A stretch of DNA of 64,000 nt from Opitutaceae bacterium (GCA_028284235.1 JANQSC010000014.1:1-64000), one strand, 5' to 3'. Counted from the first letter of the stretch, positions 14,825 through 30,981 are shown. A program made the numbers and translations. Notes: generated from the letters alone by a model not told the origin.

Positions 14825-16372
14825 CTAGTCCGCTTTCCGCCCCGAATTCGCCAGTCGGTGAACGGTATCCAAAAACCACCGACCCTCCAGCGGCTTTGTC
14901 ACATACTCGTCGATGCCGGTTTCGCGCCACTCCTCTTCCAGCAAGCTAGCGGGCATAGCGGTCAATCCGATGATCGGCGTGTCCTGATTCAGGCTCTCCT
15001 TGCGGATCTCCTTGGTGGCGTCCATCCCGCTCATTTCGGGCATTTGGCCGTCGAGGATTATCACTGAATACCGTTTTTCGCGGGCCTTTTCGACCGCTTC
15101 CACGCCATTCACGACGATATCGACTTGATAGCCCAGTCGCGAAAGCAATCCATCCACCATGGCCTGGCCCACAGCGCTGTCTTCGGCAAGCAAGACGGGA
15201 ACGCCCTCCACGGTCGCGGGCAAATCGCTCGGGCGCTTCGATTCGGACCCAATGCCGAATTTAACTTCGAACCAAAACTCCGTGCCCTCGCCCACTTCGC
15301 TATTCACGCCAATCTCGCCACCCATCATAGTCACCAGCTCCTTGGAGATCAGCAGTCCGAGACCGCTTCCCTCCCGGGCGGTTTGCAGTTGCGAAAACGG
15401 CTTGAAGAGACGGTCGAGAATCCCCGCCGCGATACCGGCGCCGGAATCCGTCACCGAGAAACGCAGAGCGATGGGGTCGATCGAGTCGTCGAGAACTCGA
15501 ATCCCGAGCCCGATCTCTCGCCCCGCGGCGCTGTACTTGATCGCGTTGCTCAGCAGATTGACGAGGATCTGCGACAAACGATCCGGATCGCCCAACAGAC
15601 AGTCCCGGTCGCCCAACTCCGAGTTGAGAACGAAATCCACATTGGCCGCCTTAAACTGGAGGGCGAACGACTGCTCGATTCGCTCGAGCAGCTCTGAAAG
15701 ATGGAATTCCCGCTCGTGCAAAACCAGCTTGCCCGCTTCCCACATGGAATAGTCGAGCGTGTTGTCGAGCACGCTGAGCAAGCCCTGGTTGACGACTTTG
15801 ATCGAAGTGACGTACTCGCGCTGCTCCTCGTTCAGCTCCGAGTCGAGAAGTTCGTCCGAATAATTCAACGACAAGCCAATCGGCGTCCGAACTTCATGGC
15901 TAAGCGTATAGATGAATCGGTCCTGAGTCCGACGCGACTCCTCCAATTCCTGGTTCTTTAATTCCAGCGTGAGGCAGTTCCGGTTGCGCTCGTACTCTTG
16001 AGCGGCCTCCAAGAGCATAATCTTCAGCGAATCCGTGCTCCACGGCTTGCAAATATACTGGAAAATATGGCCGCCGTTTATCGCCTCAAGCGCGACATCC
16101 AAATCCATGTAGGCGGTGATCAAAAGCGAGACAATCTCCGGCGCGAACGACCGCGCTTTCTGGATCAGTTCCACGCCAGTCATCTCGGGCATGCGCTGGT
16201 CGGCGATCAGAACTCCGACATTGCAATCCTCAGCCTCCAATATCTCCAGAGCTTCCGCCCCTGACTCTGCCGTGGATATGTTGAAGTCCGAGGAGAACGT
16301 CTTCTTGAAATACCTTAGAGACTTCGGCTCGTCATCTACGTAGAGAAGTCTAAAATCGGGTTTACGTGACAT
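14825..16372 (-). CDS. PhcR-like receiver-kinase-receiver hybrid
   Basis: 515 residues: receiver (D58 in ADQRMPEMTG), HisKA (H159 in LSHEVRTP), HATPase (NLLSNAIKYS, DSGAGI, GSGLGL), then a second receiver (D441 in ILDGQMPEMSG). A response regulator with a C-terminal kinase is the unusual plan of Ralstonia PhcR; the extra terminal receiver is an addition. No membrane helix or DNA-binding domain is present, so it relays phosphate. It is the last gene of the cluster, 111 bases after the PhcQ-like gene. Confidence 0.75.
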   Translation of the reverse strand: MSRKPDFRLLYVDDEPKSLRYFKKTFSSDFNISTAESGAEALEILEAEDCNVGVLIADQRMPEMTGVELIQKARSFAPEIVSLLITAYMDLDVALEAINGGHIFQYICKPWSTDSLKIMLLEAAQEYERNRNCLTLELKNQELEESRRTQDRFIYTLSHEVRTPIGLSLNYSDELLDSELNEEQREYVTSIKVVNQGLLSVLDNTLDYSMWEAGKLVLHEREFHLSELLERIEQSFALQFKAANVDFVLNSELGDRDCLLGDPDRLSQILVNLLSNAIKYSAAGREIGLGIRVLDDSIDPIALRFSVTDSGAGIAAGILDRLFKPFSQLQTAREGSGLGLLISKELVTMMGGEIGVNSEVGEGTEFWFEVKFGIGSESKRPSDLPATVEGVPVLLAEDSAVGQAMVDGLLSRLGYQVDIVVNGVEAVEKAREKRYSVIILDGQMPEMSGMDATKEIRKESLNQDTPIIGLTAMPASLLEEEWRETGIDEYVTKPLEGRWFLDTVHRLANSGRKAD

Positions 16373-16483
16373 CGATGAACAAAATTTGCAGCGGCTGCGC
16401 GTCTGGATTCGAAACGCGATACGAATAGGGATACCCGCGCGTTTTCCGAAATCAACAATCGAATTTCAGCGGCCTTCCGGGAA

Positions 16484-17605
16484 TTACCAATTCTCAAATC
16501 GGGAGAGCGCTTTCTCCAGCCAGGAGAGGTCGCGGCTCGCTTCAGGGACATCTTGCTGGCGCAACGGCAAATGGACTTCGATCGTGAACCCGGAATCGCC
16601 GTCGTCTCCAATAACGAGAGCGCCGCCTTGGTCGTGAAAGGCGAAGTAGGCAGCCAAGAGCCCGGACGGGAAGTCCATCAGGGACGCCCCGCCCCAGGAA
16701 CCGTTCTCGACCGAAATGCGAATGCAGGCCTTCCCGCCTTCCTCGCTCGCGCTTGCGGAGATCGAGCCGGACGCGGCGTTCGACGCCGCCCATTCAAGCA
16801 GAAACGACAACGCGGAAGCGAGCAACGGCGGGTCCACTTCGGACGCGACACTGCTCGCGGCCGGATCCGTCGAAACTCTGCCTTCCGGGTTCGACGCTTG
16901 TTCGAATAGCCGGGCAACGGGGACGGATTCAAACGCGCCGCTCTTGCCCGCGGCCAGCTTGTCGGTCACCTCGCGACCAATGTCCGACAACTTTTGCAAA
17001 TCGCCCGGCACATGGGCCCACGAGCCGAAGTCGGATGTCGCGTCGCTCGGATGCTGCGTCGGGATTTGCTCGATGAAGGAGCGGGCCGCCCCAAGAGCGT
17101 CGCGGGCTACGGTCACCGAGCAAGCCATCGATACCATCTCACGGACGCGATTGACGCCTTCCAAGCGCTGCCAGGCGCTGAGCTTCTCTCGCAATAACTC
17201 GTCGCGCTCGCCGCGTATGAGGAAAAACTGCATCGCCTGCTTAAGTTCAAGCATCAGAGCGCTGATATCCCATGGCTTGGTCACGTAGCGGTGTATCTCG
17301 CCGCTGTTCACCGCTTCGATAGCATCGTCCAAGTCGGTGTAGGCCGTCGTCAAGATCCGCACGATGTTCGGATACTCTCTCCGGGCGTACTTCAAAAGTT
17401 CGACCCCGCGGGCTTCCGGCATTCGCTGGTCCGTAATCAAAATTGCAATACGCTCCGAATTTTCATCGAGAATCGCCATGCCTTCCTTCGCGCTACCGGC
17501 AGTCAATACGGGGAACTCTTTGCTGTATGCACGGCTAAAATACTTTGCCGTTTGCTCCTCGTCGTCGACGAAGAGGATTCCGAAATCGTCATTATCACTT
17601 TTCAT
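16484..17605 (-). CDS. PhcQ-like response regulator
   Basis: 373 residues. The receiver carries D14/D15, phosphoacceptor D59 (ITDQRMPEARG) and K110 (YVTKPWD). A helical segment follows (MQFFLIRGERDELLREKLSAWQRLE), then a C-terminal half resembling a reduced ATPase/kinase-like domain (PLLASALSFLLEWAA) with no phosphoacceptor His motif or clear nucleotide-binding boxes. Size and plan agree with PhcQ of Ralstonia, encoded in the phcBSRQ operon. It lies 16 bases after the kinase gene. Confidence 0.72.
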   Translation of the reverse strand: MKSDNDDFGILFVDDEEQTAKYFSRAYSKEFPVLTAGSAKEGMAILDENSERIAILITDQRMPEARGVELLKYARREYPNIVRILTTAYTDLDDAIEAVNSGEIHRYVTKPWDISALMLELKQAMQFFLIRGERDELLREKLSAWQRLEGVNRVREMVSMACSVTVARDALGAARSFIEQIPTQHPSDATSDFGSWAHVPGDLQKLSDIGREVTDKLAAGKSGAFESVPVARLFEQASNPEGRVSTDPAASSVASEVDPPLLASALSFLLEWAASNAASGSISASASEEGGKACIRISVENGSWGGASLMDFPSGLLAAYFAFHDQGGALVIGDDGDSGFTIEVHLPLRQQDVPEASRDLSWLEKALSRFENW

Positions 17606-17621
17606 ATGTATCTAAATGCCT

Positions 17622-20267
17622 CTACTTTTTGGAAAGTCCGAGCAAGCCGCTGGCGGTGTCGAGATTCTCGACCGACTGGTTGCGGTCGAGCGGAAGGTCG
17701 AAGGTGAATGTAGCGCCTTGCCCCTCCTGACTACTCACCTGCATTTCGCCGCCGTGGTTCTTGATAATCGTGTAGCAAATGCTCAACCCCAGGCCCATTC
17801 CCTGCCCCACGTCCTTGGTCGTGAAAAACGGCTCGAAAACGCGCTCCTTCGTTTCCAAGTCCATCCCTCTCCCATTGTCGACAACGCTGACACGCATCCG
17901 ATCCGCCAGCCGCTCGCTGCGGACTTCGATCGCGCCGCCCTCTTCCGAATCGGCGTCCGAAACCGCATGGCATGCATTTGTCAGTAGATTCACCAAAACC
18001 TGCACTATATGCCCCTGAGAACCCAATACAACATCTTCCTCGACCAGATTGCGGGTGAGCTTTAGTTCCGAAGTTTCGCTGGAAGTGAACCGTAGCGCCG
18101 TGTCTACGGCGGCTTTCAATGGAAACGCGCGGCTTTTCTCCACTTCGGACGGATGGGCGAACGTGTGCAAGTCCGTCACGATATTTCGTATACGCCCGAC
18201 ACCCTCGTCGATGTCGTCGAAGTACTCCGCCAAATGCTTGTTGCTCTTCACCTCGTCTTCCATCCGCGCGAGCTGGATCGCGGATATAACATAGTTGAGC
18301 GGGTTGTTCACTTCGTGAAGAAGCCCCGCGGCCAATCCGCCGAGCGCGTTGAGCTTTTCGCTCCGCACCAAATTCGCTTGCGTCTGCTTCAACTCCGTCA
18401 GCGTATTCTCGAGTTGCGTATTCCGGTCGACTAGCTCGGTTTCCAAGCGGGAGGTTTCCAGCAAGTTGCGCAAGCGCGTCTCTACCTCCGAGCGGCTGAA
18501 GGGTTTGGTGAGAAAATCGTCCGCCCCATTCTTGAGCGCGGTGATTTTCGCTTCCTCGTCGATCCGGGCCGTAAGCAAGATGATCTTTATATTCCGCGTT
18601 TCGGGATCGCTCTTGAGGCGCTTGCACACTTCGTGACCGTCCATCTCCGGAAGCATCAAATCCAGGAGCATCAAATTGGGAACGTACTTGCGGGCGAGAT
18701 CCAAGGCCTGCTTCCCGTCGCGCACTTGAGAGATTCGGTACTCACCCTCGAGAAAGCTAACCAGATACTGCCTCATATCCGGTTCGTCGTCGACAATCAT
18801 GAGAGACGGCTCCTCCCCTTCCGGGAGCCGCGACTCGATCTCTTCGAACGGCGAACTGATCGGCAGCGCCGCCCGCTGCTCGGCAGACTGATGGATGGCC
18901 GCCAGGCTGTCGTCTCCTCGATCCGCAGGCGAAGGCGCGCCCTCGACAGGTCCATCGTGAGCGGGCAGTCTTATTACTAAAGAAGTGCCAACGTTCACCT
19001 CGCTGCGGACTTCGACCGAACCGCCCATTTTTTCCGCGAGATCCTTCACCAAGGCCAGACCCAGCCCACTACCTTGATGCTTCCGCGTGCTCGAACTGTC
19101 GACCTGCCGGAAACGGTCGAATATATAAGGAATGTCCGCCTCGGGGATGCCCACTCCGGTATCCACCACTTCCGCAACCACTTGGTCGCCTTCCCGACGC
19201 GTTCGAACGGTAATGGCGCCGCCCGGGGTGGTAAACTTGATCGCGTTGCTCAGCAAGTTCAGGAATATACGCTCCAGCGCGTAGACGTCCGCCTGGACGA
19301 TCAGCTCTTCGTCCGCGAGGTCCTGCTTGAGTTCGATCTCCCGAGGCTCCGCCATGTGTATCATCGAATTAGATACCCCAGACACGAACTCGTTAAGTTC
19401 CACACCGTTTAAGCTCAATGTAGACTTGCCCTCCTCTAGTTTGATCACGTCGAGGAGGTCGTTCACCAACTTCAAGAGGCGCAACGCGTTCTCGCGGGCC
19501 GTTCTCATGAGGCTGGCCATGCGAGTGGACAGCGATTCGGGCTGTTTCAGTACATCTTGTATGGGCGCCAGAATGAGCGTGAGCGGCGTGCGCAGCTCGT
19601 GACTGACATTCGCGAAAAACTGAGACTTCAGGCGGTCCAGGTCTTGCAGCTTCCGGTTCTGCGAGTCCAGTTCCTGGCGCAGGTTGAAATCCCGGATGCG
19701 GGCTTTCGTCGTGAAGAAGCTCGAAGTGGAGCTAATCAAGCCCGTGAGGAAAACAAAGAAGCAATTGTTGAACAGGAGGCTCCATTCGATCGCATGCCCG
19801 CCGAACACGCCGCGCGACACGCACGCGACGATGTACGACCCCAATGTCAGCAAGCACATGACCAGCATCTCTCGCAGCGTCCACGGCAGCATTACCCCTG
19901 CCCCGAGAAACACGAGATTCAGCCCCGCGTAGTACGGGGAACTCGCCCCCTCGGAGATGAAAACCATCACGCAAATAGACAGGTTCACGATCAGGGCCCA
20001 GGAAACATTGAGCATGACGATGTTTCGCCTTCCGAAGTCGGTCGCATGCAGCTTGAACACCAGGAAGATCAAAGCGACCGCGGACAATCGAGTCGCCAAT
20101 AGCGGCGCTACACTATCTGGGTACAGTATGAGATCGAGCGACACGCCCGACCCCGTCCCAAACAACGCGAGCAAGCAAGCGATACGGTTTCTTCGTACGC
20201 GAAGTTCCGTGTCCTCCGCCTTGAAAGCGGGGAGGTGGATATCCTTCACTGTATCCGCGGTTTCCAT
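17622..20267 (-). CDS. PhcS/LqsS/CqsS-like membrane sensor kinase with two kinase cores
   Basis: 881 residues. About six membrane helices occupy residues 20-180 (including EGASSPYYAGLNLVFLGAG), the arrangement of autoinducer-sensing CqsS/LqsS/PhcS kinases. Then come HisKA with H223 (NVSHELRTPL), HATPase (NLLSNAIKFT, GSGLGL), a receiver with D536 (LLDLMLPEMDG), a second HisKA-type segment with H651 (LLHEVNNPLNY) and a second HATPase (NGRGM, GMGLGL). The start codon directly abuts the stop of the methyltransferase gene, so the two are coupled. The two kinase cores around one receiver could support an internal phosphorelay. Confidence 0.82.
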   Translation of the reverse strand: METADTVKDIHLPAFKAEDTELRVRRNRIACLLALFGTGSGVSLDLILYPDSVAPLLATRLSAVALIFLVFKLHATDFGRRNIVMLNVSWALIVNLSICVMVFISEGASSPYYAGLNLVFLGAGVMLPWTLREMLVMCLLTLGSYIVACVSRGVFGGHAIEWSLLFNNCFFVFLTGLISSTSSFFTTKARIRDFNLRQELDSQNRKLQDLDRLKSQFFANVSHELRTPLTLILAPIQDVLKQPESLSTRMASLMRTARENALRLLKLVNDLLDVIKLEEGKSTLSLNGVELNEFVSGVSNSMIHMAEPREIELKQDLADEELIVQADVYALERIFLNLLSNAIKFTTPGGAITVRTRREGDQVVAEVVDTGVGIPEADIPYIFDRFRQVDSSSTRKHQGSGLGLALVKDLAEKMGGSVEVRSEVNVGTSLVIRLPAHDGPVEGAPSPADRGDDSLAAIHQSAEQRAALPISSPFEEIESRLPEGEEPSLMIVDDEPDMRQYLVSFLEGEYRISQVRDGKQALDLARKYVPNLMLLDLMLPEMDGHEVCKRLKSDPETRNIKIILLTARIDEEAKITALKNGADDFLTKPFSRSEVETRLRNLLETSRLETELVDRNTQLENTLTELKQTQANLVRSEKLNALGGLAAGLLHEVNNPLNYVISAIQLARMEDEVKSNKHLAEYFDDIDEGVGRIRNIVTDLHTFAHPSEVEKSRAFPLKAAVDTALRFTSSETSELKLTRNLVEEDVVLGSQGHIVQVLVNLLTNACHAVSDADSEEGGAIEVRSERLADRMRVSVVDNGRGMDLETKERVFEPFFTTKDVGQGMGLGLSICYTIIKNHGGEMQVSSQEGQGATFTFDLPLDRNQSVENLDTASGLLGLSKK

Positions 20268-21701
20268 CTAGTCGTCGGCACGCACGTCGAGAAAAACGTT
20301 TACACCTGTGTCGTCGCATTCCAATTCGAATTTCGCTCTAGGCGGCACCATGCCTTCCATGTCCTTCTCGTTTCGATACACCAAATACCAGTCGAGCAAG
20401 TGCTCCATGTGGAATCGATTCGGATTGTCCTTATGCACATTCGTCACGCATACCAAGCCTCCTGGGTTCAGCGACTCATAGTATATAGCTACGAGACGTT
20501 TGCAAATCGCGTCGGAAAAATAGTCGAATAGCCCCGCGCAGTAGACCATGTCGAATTTGCCGATCTGCATCGTGTCGTTCTGGTGTATCTCCTTCAAGAG
20601 CGAATCGATCGACTTGTGAACGAACTGGGTGACCGGACGCCTGCCACTGGCTGCGATGGCTTCCTCTATCTTCGACTCGGTGTATTCAAGGGTCTCCAAA
20701 CTGAAATCCATCAACTGGATCGACGTCTGGCTCGCCAAATCGCTGTCCCGGACAAATCGCTGCACCTCCACAGCCGGTCCGCAACCGATATTTAGAACGG
20801 TGAACATGCGTTCCTCCTCTTCCACCACCCGCGCGGCTTCCGATTCCAAGCGTTCCTGCAACATCACCACGCGATGACGATGCGCCTTGGGGGCCGCCGC
20901 CTTGACATGAAACTCGTCGACAATGTTGGCGTAGATGCCGCGCACTTTCGTGTCGGATTGCCGAAGCATCATGTTCACCATCTCGTAGTCTCCCGCGTAT
21001 CCAAGCGGCTTCGTGTAGGAGCGGTGGACGAATGGCGAACAGAGGACCAACGGGTGGAGTTCCCGTTGCACATAGGCTTTGTGCACCATAACCTCGTCCT
21101 CCGAGATCTCAGAAGCCGCCGCTTCGAATTGCATTACGAGCTCCCCAAACTTGGGCTCGATCGGCTCGCGCACGTCGTTCACGAACTCCGCCCTCAGAGA
21201 CTCGTCCGCGACGCGCGGGCCCGGGCCGAACACACCCGCCTCCGCTTCGTCTAGCCAGCGGCTCAACTCGCTGAGGAAGTTGCGCAAGGTCCCCACGGCG
21301 ACTTGGTAATTCATGTCGATTCGATGGCTCGACGCCCAGTCGTCGATGAAACGAACCGTCTCCGACTTCAACTCGCCGCCCGGCAGCAGCTCGTTGAGAT
21401 CCGACCACGCGTCGACTAGCGTCGTAGACACGATAACCATCAAACCCGTGCTCAGCATGTGGCTCACGACCGCTTTGCCTTTGTAGACCGTGCGCGTCCC
21501 TCTCAAAATCTCCAGACGAGGCAGCACCTCGGACAACTGTACGATCGAGTAGGGATTGTATACCTCGAAAACCGCAGTGGTCCGCGTAATGTGGATCAAG
21601 GTGCCGCGGCAGGGCCGGCCTTGGCTATTCTTGAAAGATACAAGGCTGTCGATCCCGGATATCCGGGGTTCCCCGTGGTTGTTCTCATCAGTCGTGTCCA
21701 T
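20268..21701 (-). CDS. PhcB-like SAM-dependent methyltransferase
   Basis: 477 residues. Residues about 10-100 resemble a PilZ-type beta barrel (CRGTLIHITRTTAVFEVYNP). The methyltransferase half has motif I VLNIGCGPAVEVQRF at about 302-316 and LMDFSLETLEYT after it. The conserved run KPLGYAGDYEMVNMM upstream is, to my knowledge, the hallmark of proteins named for biosynthesis of 3-hydroxypalmitic acid methyl ester (PhcB), which methylate a 3-hydroxy acid to make a quorum signal. It lies 17 bases after the PKS gene and directly abuts the sensor kinase gene. Confidence 0.78.
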   Translation of the reverse strand: MDTTDENNHGEPRISGIDSLVSFKNSQGRPCRGTLIHITRTTAVFEVYNPYSIVQLSEVLPRLEILRGTRTVYKGKAVVSHMLSTGLMVIVSTTLVDAWSDLNELLPGGELKSETVRFIDDWASSHRIDMNYQVAVGTLRNFLSELSRWLDEAEAGVFGPGPRVADESLRAEFVNDVREPIEPKFGELVMQFEAAASEISEDEVMVHKAYVQRELHPLVLCSPFVHRSYTKPLGYAGDYEMVNMMLRQSDTKVRGIYANIVDEFHVKAAAPKAHRHRVVMLQERLESEAARVVEEEERMFTVLNIGCGPAVEVQRFVRDSDLASQTSIQLMDFSLETLEYTESKIEEAIAASGRRPVTQFVHKSIDSLLKEIHQNDTMQIGKFDMVYCAGLFDYFSDAICKRLVAIYYESLNPGGLVCVTNVHKDNPNRFHMEHLLDWYLVYRNEKDMEGMVPPRAKFELECDDTGVNVFLDVRADD

Positions 21702-21718
21702 CGCTTTTTCGAGATCGC

Positions 21719-27967
<6,249 letters not shown>

Positions 27968-28172
27968 CTATTCACAGGATCAGTCTACCGATTGCTCACC
28001 CGTCCACCCACGGAGTGAAGAAACCACTCCGAGTCGAAGAAACAGCCATTCGAGAAGGGCCTAGTATTCAGTCAGCAAGCAGGCGCGAAATCGCTACGAT
28101 CTTCTAGAGATCTCTTCAAACCGAAGACAATGCAAAGTTGAATCCCGCGGTTTATTTGCAGACGAATCGGGC

Positions 28173-28198
28173 ATTCCCCTAGCGAAAACCGGGGGAAT
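28173..28198 (-). terminator. Weak hairpin after the cytosine methyltransferase gene
   Basis: ATTCCCC/GGGGAAT, 7 pairs around 12 bases, 4 bases past the stop codon at 28203. There is no T-run, so it is a weak terminator at best. The PKS promoter should lie in the remaining 200 bases; no clear -35/-10 pair was found. Confidence 0.4.
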
Positions 28199-28202
28199 AG
28201 GC

Positions 28203-29189
28203 TTACTTAAACGCCCACTCCGCCTGTTCCTTGCGCAACTTGGCGGTATCGAGAATCGCTCTACCGATCGCCTCGATCACCGGGGCGACCACCGCGTTGC
28301 CGAATTGCTTGTACGCCTGGCTCGGGCTCGGGTCGATCTTGTAGGTCTCCGGGAAGCCCATCAAACGGCGACACTCGACCGGATGCAGTTTGCGCACGAC
28401 GCCGTCCACCAGGTAGGCGCCGGTTTTCGCCGCCGCTCCGCCCCCGTGGGCGGAAAGGGTGATCCCGTGCCCTTCCGGCGAGTAAATTCGCTCGCCCTGC
28501 CCGCCTTTGTTGATGATACCCACTTGCAAAGGCCGGTTTCGTTCGTCCTCAGACAGGTCTTGCAATCCGGTTTTTGTAATTTGAATGTCACTACGATCCA
28601 GAACCTGACCACCCGCTTCCTCGTTCGGCAAAAGCAAGCCCTTCAATGCCACTCTCTGTCCCGTAGGCAGTGGAAACTTGAACTCTCCAGCGCCGAGGTC
28701 TTTCCGAATTCCCACGATATACAACCGCTTGCGGGCCTGAGGAACTCCGTAGTCGGACGCGTTTAAAACCGAGTAGGTCGTATCGTATCCCTCCCCTTCG
28801 AGCATCGCCACCGTTTTTTTGAGAGTATCCCCATTTTGGTGACGCACATAGTTCGCCACATTCTCCAGGAAGACGGCCTTCGGGCGCTTGGCCGCGACGA
28901 GCCGCATCACTTCGAAGAACAACGTCCCACGAGCGTCCTCGAATCCCAACTGCTTCCCGCTCACTGAAAACGGCTGGCAGGGGAATCCGCCGCAAAGCAC
29001 ATCGTGGGAAGGCACATCCACCGCGTCAATTTGGGTGATGTCCCCCGCCGGCTTCTCGCCGAAATTCCGTTCGTAGGTAGCGGCCGCGTGCCGATCGATC
29101 TCCGAACTGAAAACACAGCGTCCACCGACCTTCTCCAAGCCAATTCTGAATCCACCAATTCCCGCAAAAAGATCGATAAACGTAAACAT
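28203..29189 (-). CDS. DNA (cytosine-5)-methyltransferase
   Basis: 328 residues with all C5-MTase motifs: FIDLFAGIGGFRIGLE (I), the catalytic C71 in GGFPCQPFSVSG (IV), FLENV (VI), ARKRLYIVGIR (VIII) and QFGNAVVAPV (X). The target recognition region is about residues 190-270. It methylates cytosine in a short DNA motif that cannot be read from the sequence. No restriction endonuclease or vsr gene is adjacent, so it is probably an orphan enzyme. It starts 5 bases after the ilvA stop and so is likely the last gene of that operon. Confidence 0.94.
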   Translation of the reverse strand: MFTFIDLFAGIGGFRIGLEKVGGRCVFSSEIDRHAAATYERNFGEKPAGDITQIDAVDVPSHDVLCGGFPCQPFSVSGKQLGFEDARGTLFFEVMRLVAAKRPKAVFLENVANYVRHQNGDTLKKTVAMLEGEGYDTTYSVLNASDYGVPQARKRLYIVGIRKDLGAGEFKFPLPTGQRVALKGLLLPNEEAGGQVLDRSDIQITKTGLQDLSEDERNRPLQVGIINKGGQGERIYSPEGHGITLSAHGGGAAAKTGAYLVDGVVRKLHPVECRRLMGFPETYKIDPSPSQAYKQFGNAVVAPVIEAIGRAILDTAKLRKEQAEWAFK

Positions 29190-29194
29190 ACTGC

Positions 29195-30727
29195 CTAAAC
29201 AATTCGCTCCAATGTCTTGGGCGACACCTCCGTCACCGCGCGCAAAACAGTACCGGGACTGGAAACGCGTTTCCGAAAATCCGCCCGAGCAGCGTCCGAC
29301 TTGAAGTCGAACCCGATCAGCGCACGCCCGACGCGCTCGCCCGTGTAGTTATAATTAAAATACACGATGCTAGCGCTCTGGCAGCTACTCTTGAGAAAAT
29401 CGTACAACGCCCCCGCTCGCTCTGGAAACTCGATCTTGATGAAACACGGGAACGCGATCAGGGAGGCGTCGTAGCGGATGATCCGAAACTCCACATCCTC
29501 GTCGCCCGTGGCGTCCTCGAACGCGACGCCGAGAGACTCCAGCTGCCGCTCGAGCAGAACGAACTGCTGAGGCATCGCGTCGATCCCGATCACCGGCTGG
29601 GCATCCTCGCCGCTGACCAGCCCGTGCTGAAACTCGATAATGTTCACCGATTCCAGGAAAGTCTCCAGCAAGTGCAGCAACGCCCCCGCCCGTTCGGGGA
29701 TGCGGAACCGATAGTAGCGTCGATGGGCCGAGCCGATCCCCGCATGGCGCACCACGTACGACAGCTGGCCGAAATCCATATTGGAGCCGCAGATAACCGC
29801 TAATGCCTTCTTGTCGCCCACTGCGTCCTTCTCCTTCAGCCAGCCCGCCAAGCCCATGGCGCCCGCCGGTTCCGGGATCAGTCGCTGCTCTTCCCAGAGC
29901 AACTGGATCGCCGCGCAAACCTCGTCGTTCGTCACCGTGATCAGCCGGTCGACCAACTCGCGACACATGCGGGTAGTCAACCGGCCCGCTCGCTTGACCG
30001 CCGTCCCGTCGCAAAACACATCCAAGTAGTCGAGCTCAACCGGATCCCCCGCTTCGATCGCCGCCGCCATTGACGCCTGGTCCACTCCTTCCACGCCCAC
30101 GATTTCGATTTCCGGGTAGTAGCGCTTCAGCCAGCAGGCCACACCTGCGGCCATTCCGCCGCCGCCAATCTGCAAGTAGGCCACGTCGAACGGGCCTTCG
30201 CCCGACATCACCACCTCGTCGGCCAAAGTCCCCTGGCCCGCCATTACCGCGAGATCGTCGTAGGGATGAATGAACGTCTTGCCCGCTTCCGCGGAGTACG
30301 CGTGGGCCGCTCGGGACGCGTCGTCGTAGGAGTCGCCTTCCAGCCGGACGTCCACCGCGTCCCCGCCGAGGGATTTGACCGCCTCCTGTTTCATCAATGG
30401 CGTCGAACGCGGCATGAAAATCACCGCTCGCGTTCCCAGTTTCCGGGCCGCCAACGCCACCCCCTGGGCATGGTTGCCCGCCGAGGCGCACACAACGCCG
30501 TCCGTTCGCTCGCCATCGTCCAGCAGTCGCATCCGATTGTAAGCGCCGCGCCACTTGTAGGCGTGGATAGGCGACAAGTCCTCGCGCTTGATGTACACGT
30601 TTTCCGTCTCGTTCAACCGGTCGAGCGGCGTCGGGCGGGCCATCTCGTACACGCGGTGGCGCGCCTCGAGGATCGCCTGGAACAAGTCGTCGACAGATGG
30701 ATACGAGGGAGCGTCCGCCGTCGCCAT
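29195..30727 (-). CDS. ilvA: Threonine ammonia-lyase (biosynthetic)
   Basis: 510 residues from the ATG at 30727, which has GGAG and AAGG just upstream; a frame-internal ATG at 30745 would overlap the previous gene. PLP-binding Lys in HAYKWRGAYN (residue 58), SAGNHAQG and GGGGMAAG identify the fold-type II enzyme. Two C-terminal ACT-like domains (about 330-510) mark the isoleucine-inhibited biosynthetic form. It converts threonine to 2-oxobutanoate, the first step to isoleucine. No other ilv gene is in the window. Confidence 0.93.
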   Translation of the reverse strand: MATADAPSYPSVDDLFQAILEARHRVYEMARPTPLDRLNETENVYIKREDLSPIHAYKWRGAYNRMRLLDDGERTDGVVCASAGNHAQGVALAARKLGTRAVIFMPRSTPLMKQEAVKSLGGDAVDVRLEGDSYDDASRAAHAYSAEAGKTFIHPYDDLAVMAGQGTLADEVVMSGEGPFDVAYLQIGGGGMAAGVACWLKRYYPEIEIVGVEGVDQASMAAAIEAGDPVELDYLDVFCDGTAVKRAGRLTTRMCRELVDRLITVTNDEVCAAIQLLWEEQRLIPEPAGAMGLAGWLKEKDAVGDKKALAVICGSNMDFGQLSYVVRHAGIGSAHRRYYRFRIPERAGALLHLLETFLESVNIIEFQHGLVSGEDAQPVIGIDAMPQQFVLLERQLESLGVAFEDATGDEDVEFRIIRYDASLIAFPCFIKIEFPERAGALYDFLKSSCQSASIVYFNYNYTGERVGRALIGFDFKSDAARADFRKRVSSPGTVLRAVTEVSPKTLERIV

Positions 30728-30731
30728 CGCC

Positions 30732-30911
30732 TTATCTCCGGGCATGGTTCAAAATTCCCCAGACCGTGAGCACCGCGAAGGTTCCCACCCACGCAGACAC
30801 GTAGGCGTAGGGTCCCAATTTCGGGACGAGTACCGCGATCGCGACTGCGAGCAAGGTCGCGACGATCAGCGGGAAGATGATGACTTTGCCCAATGGGGGA
30901 GGCGAGCGCAT
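30732..30911 (-). CDS. Small two-helix membrane protein
   Basis: About 59 residues from the ATG at 30911 (MRSPPPLGK), with two hydrophobic helices (VIIFPLIVATLLAVAIAVLV and AYVSAWVGTFAVLTVWGI) and a basic tail. The frame is open further upstream, and a non-ATG start near 30966 just after the S4 gene stop is possible. It lies between the S4 gene and ilvA in the same direction. No family is recognised. Confidence 0.55.
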   Translation of the reverse strand: MRSPPPLGKVIIFPLIVATLLAVAIAVLVPKLGPYAYVSAWVGTFAVLTVWGILNHARR

Positions 30912-30981
30912 GGCCACGATCCAAACAGCTTTCCAAGGGTTGGCGACCCCTTTTTTGCGCGGCTCCGGCAGCCAAATGAGC

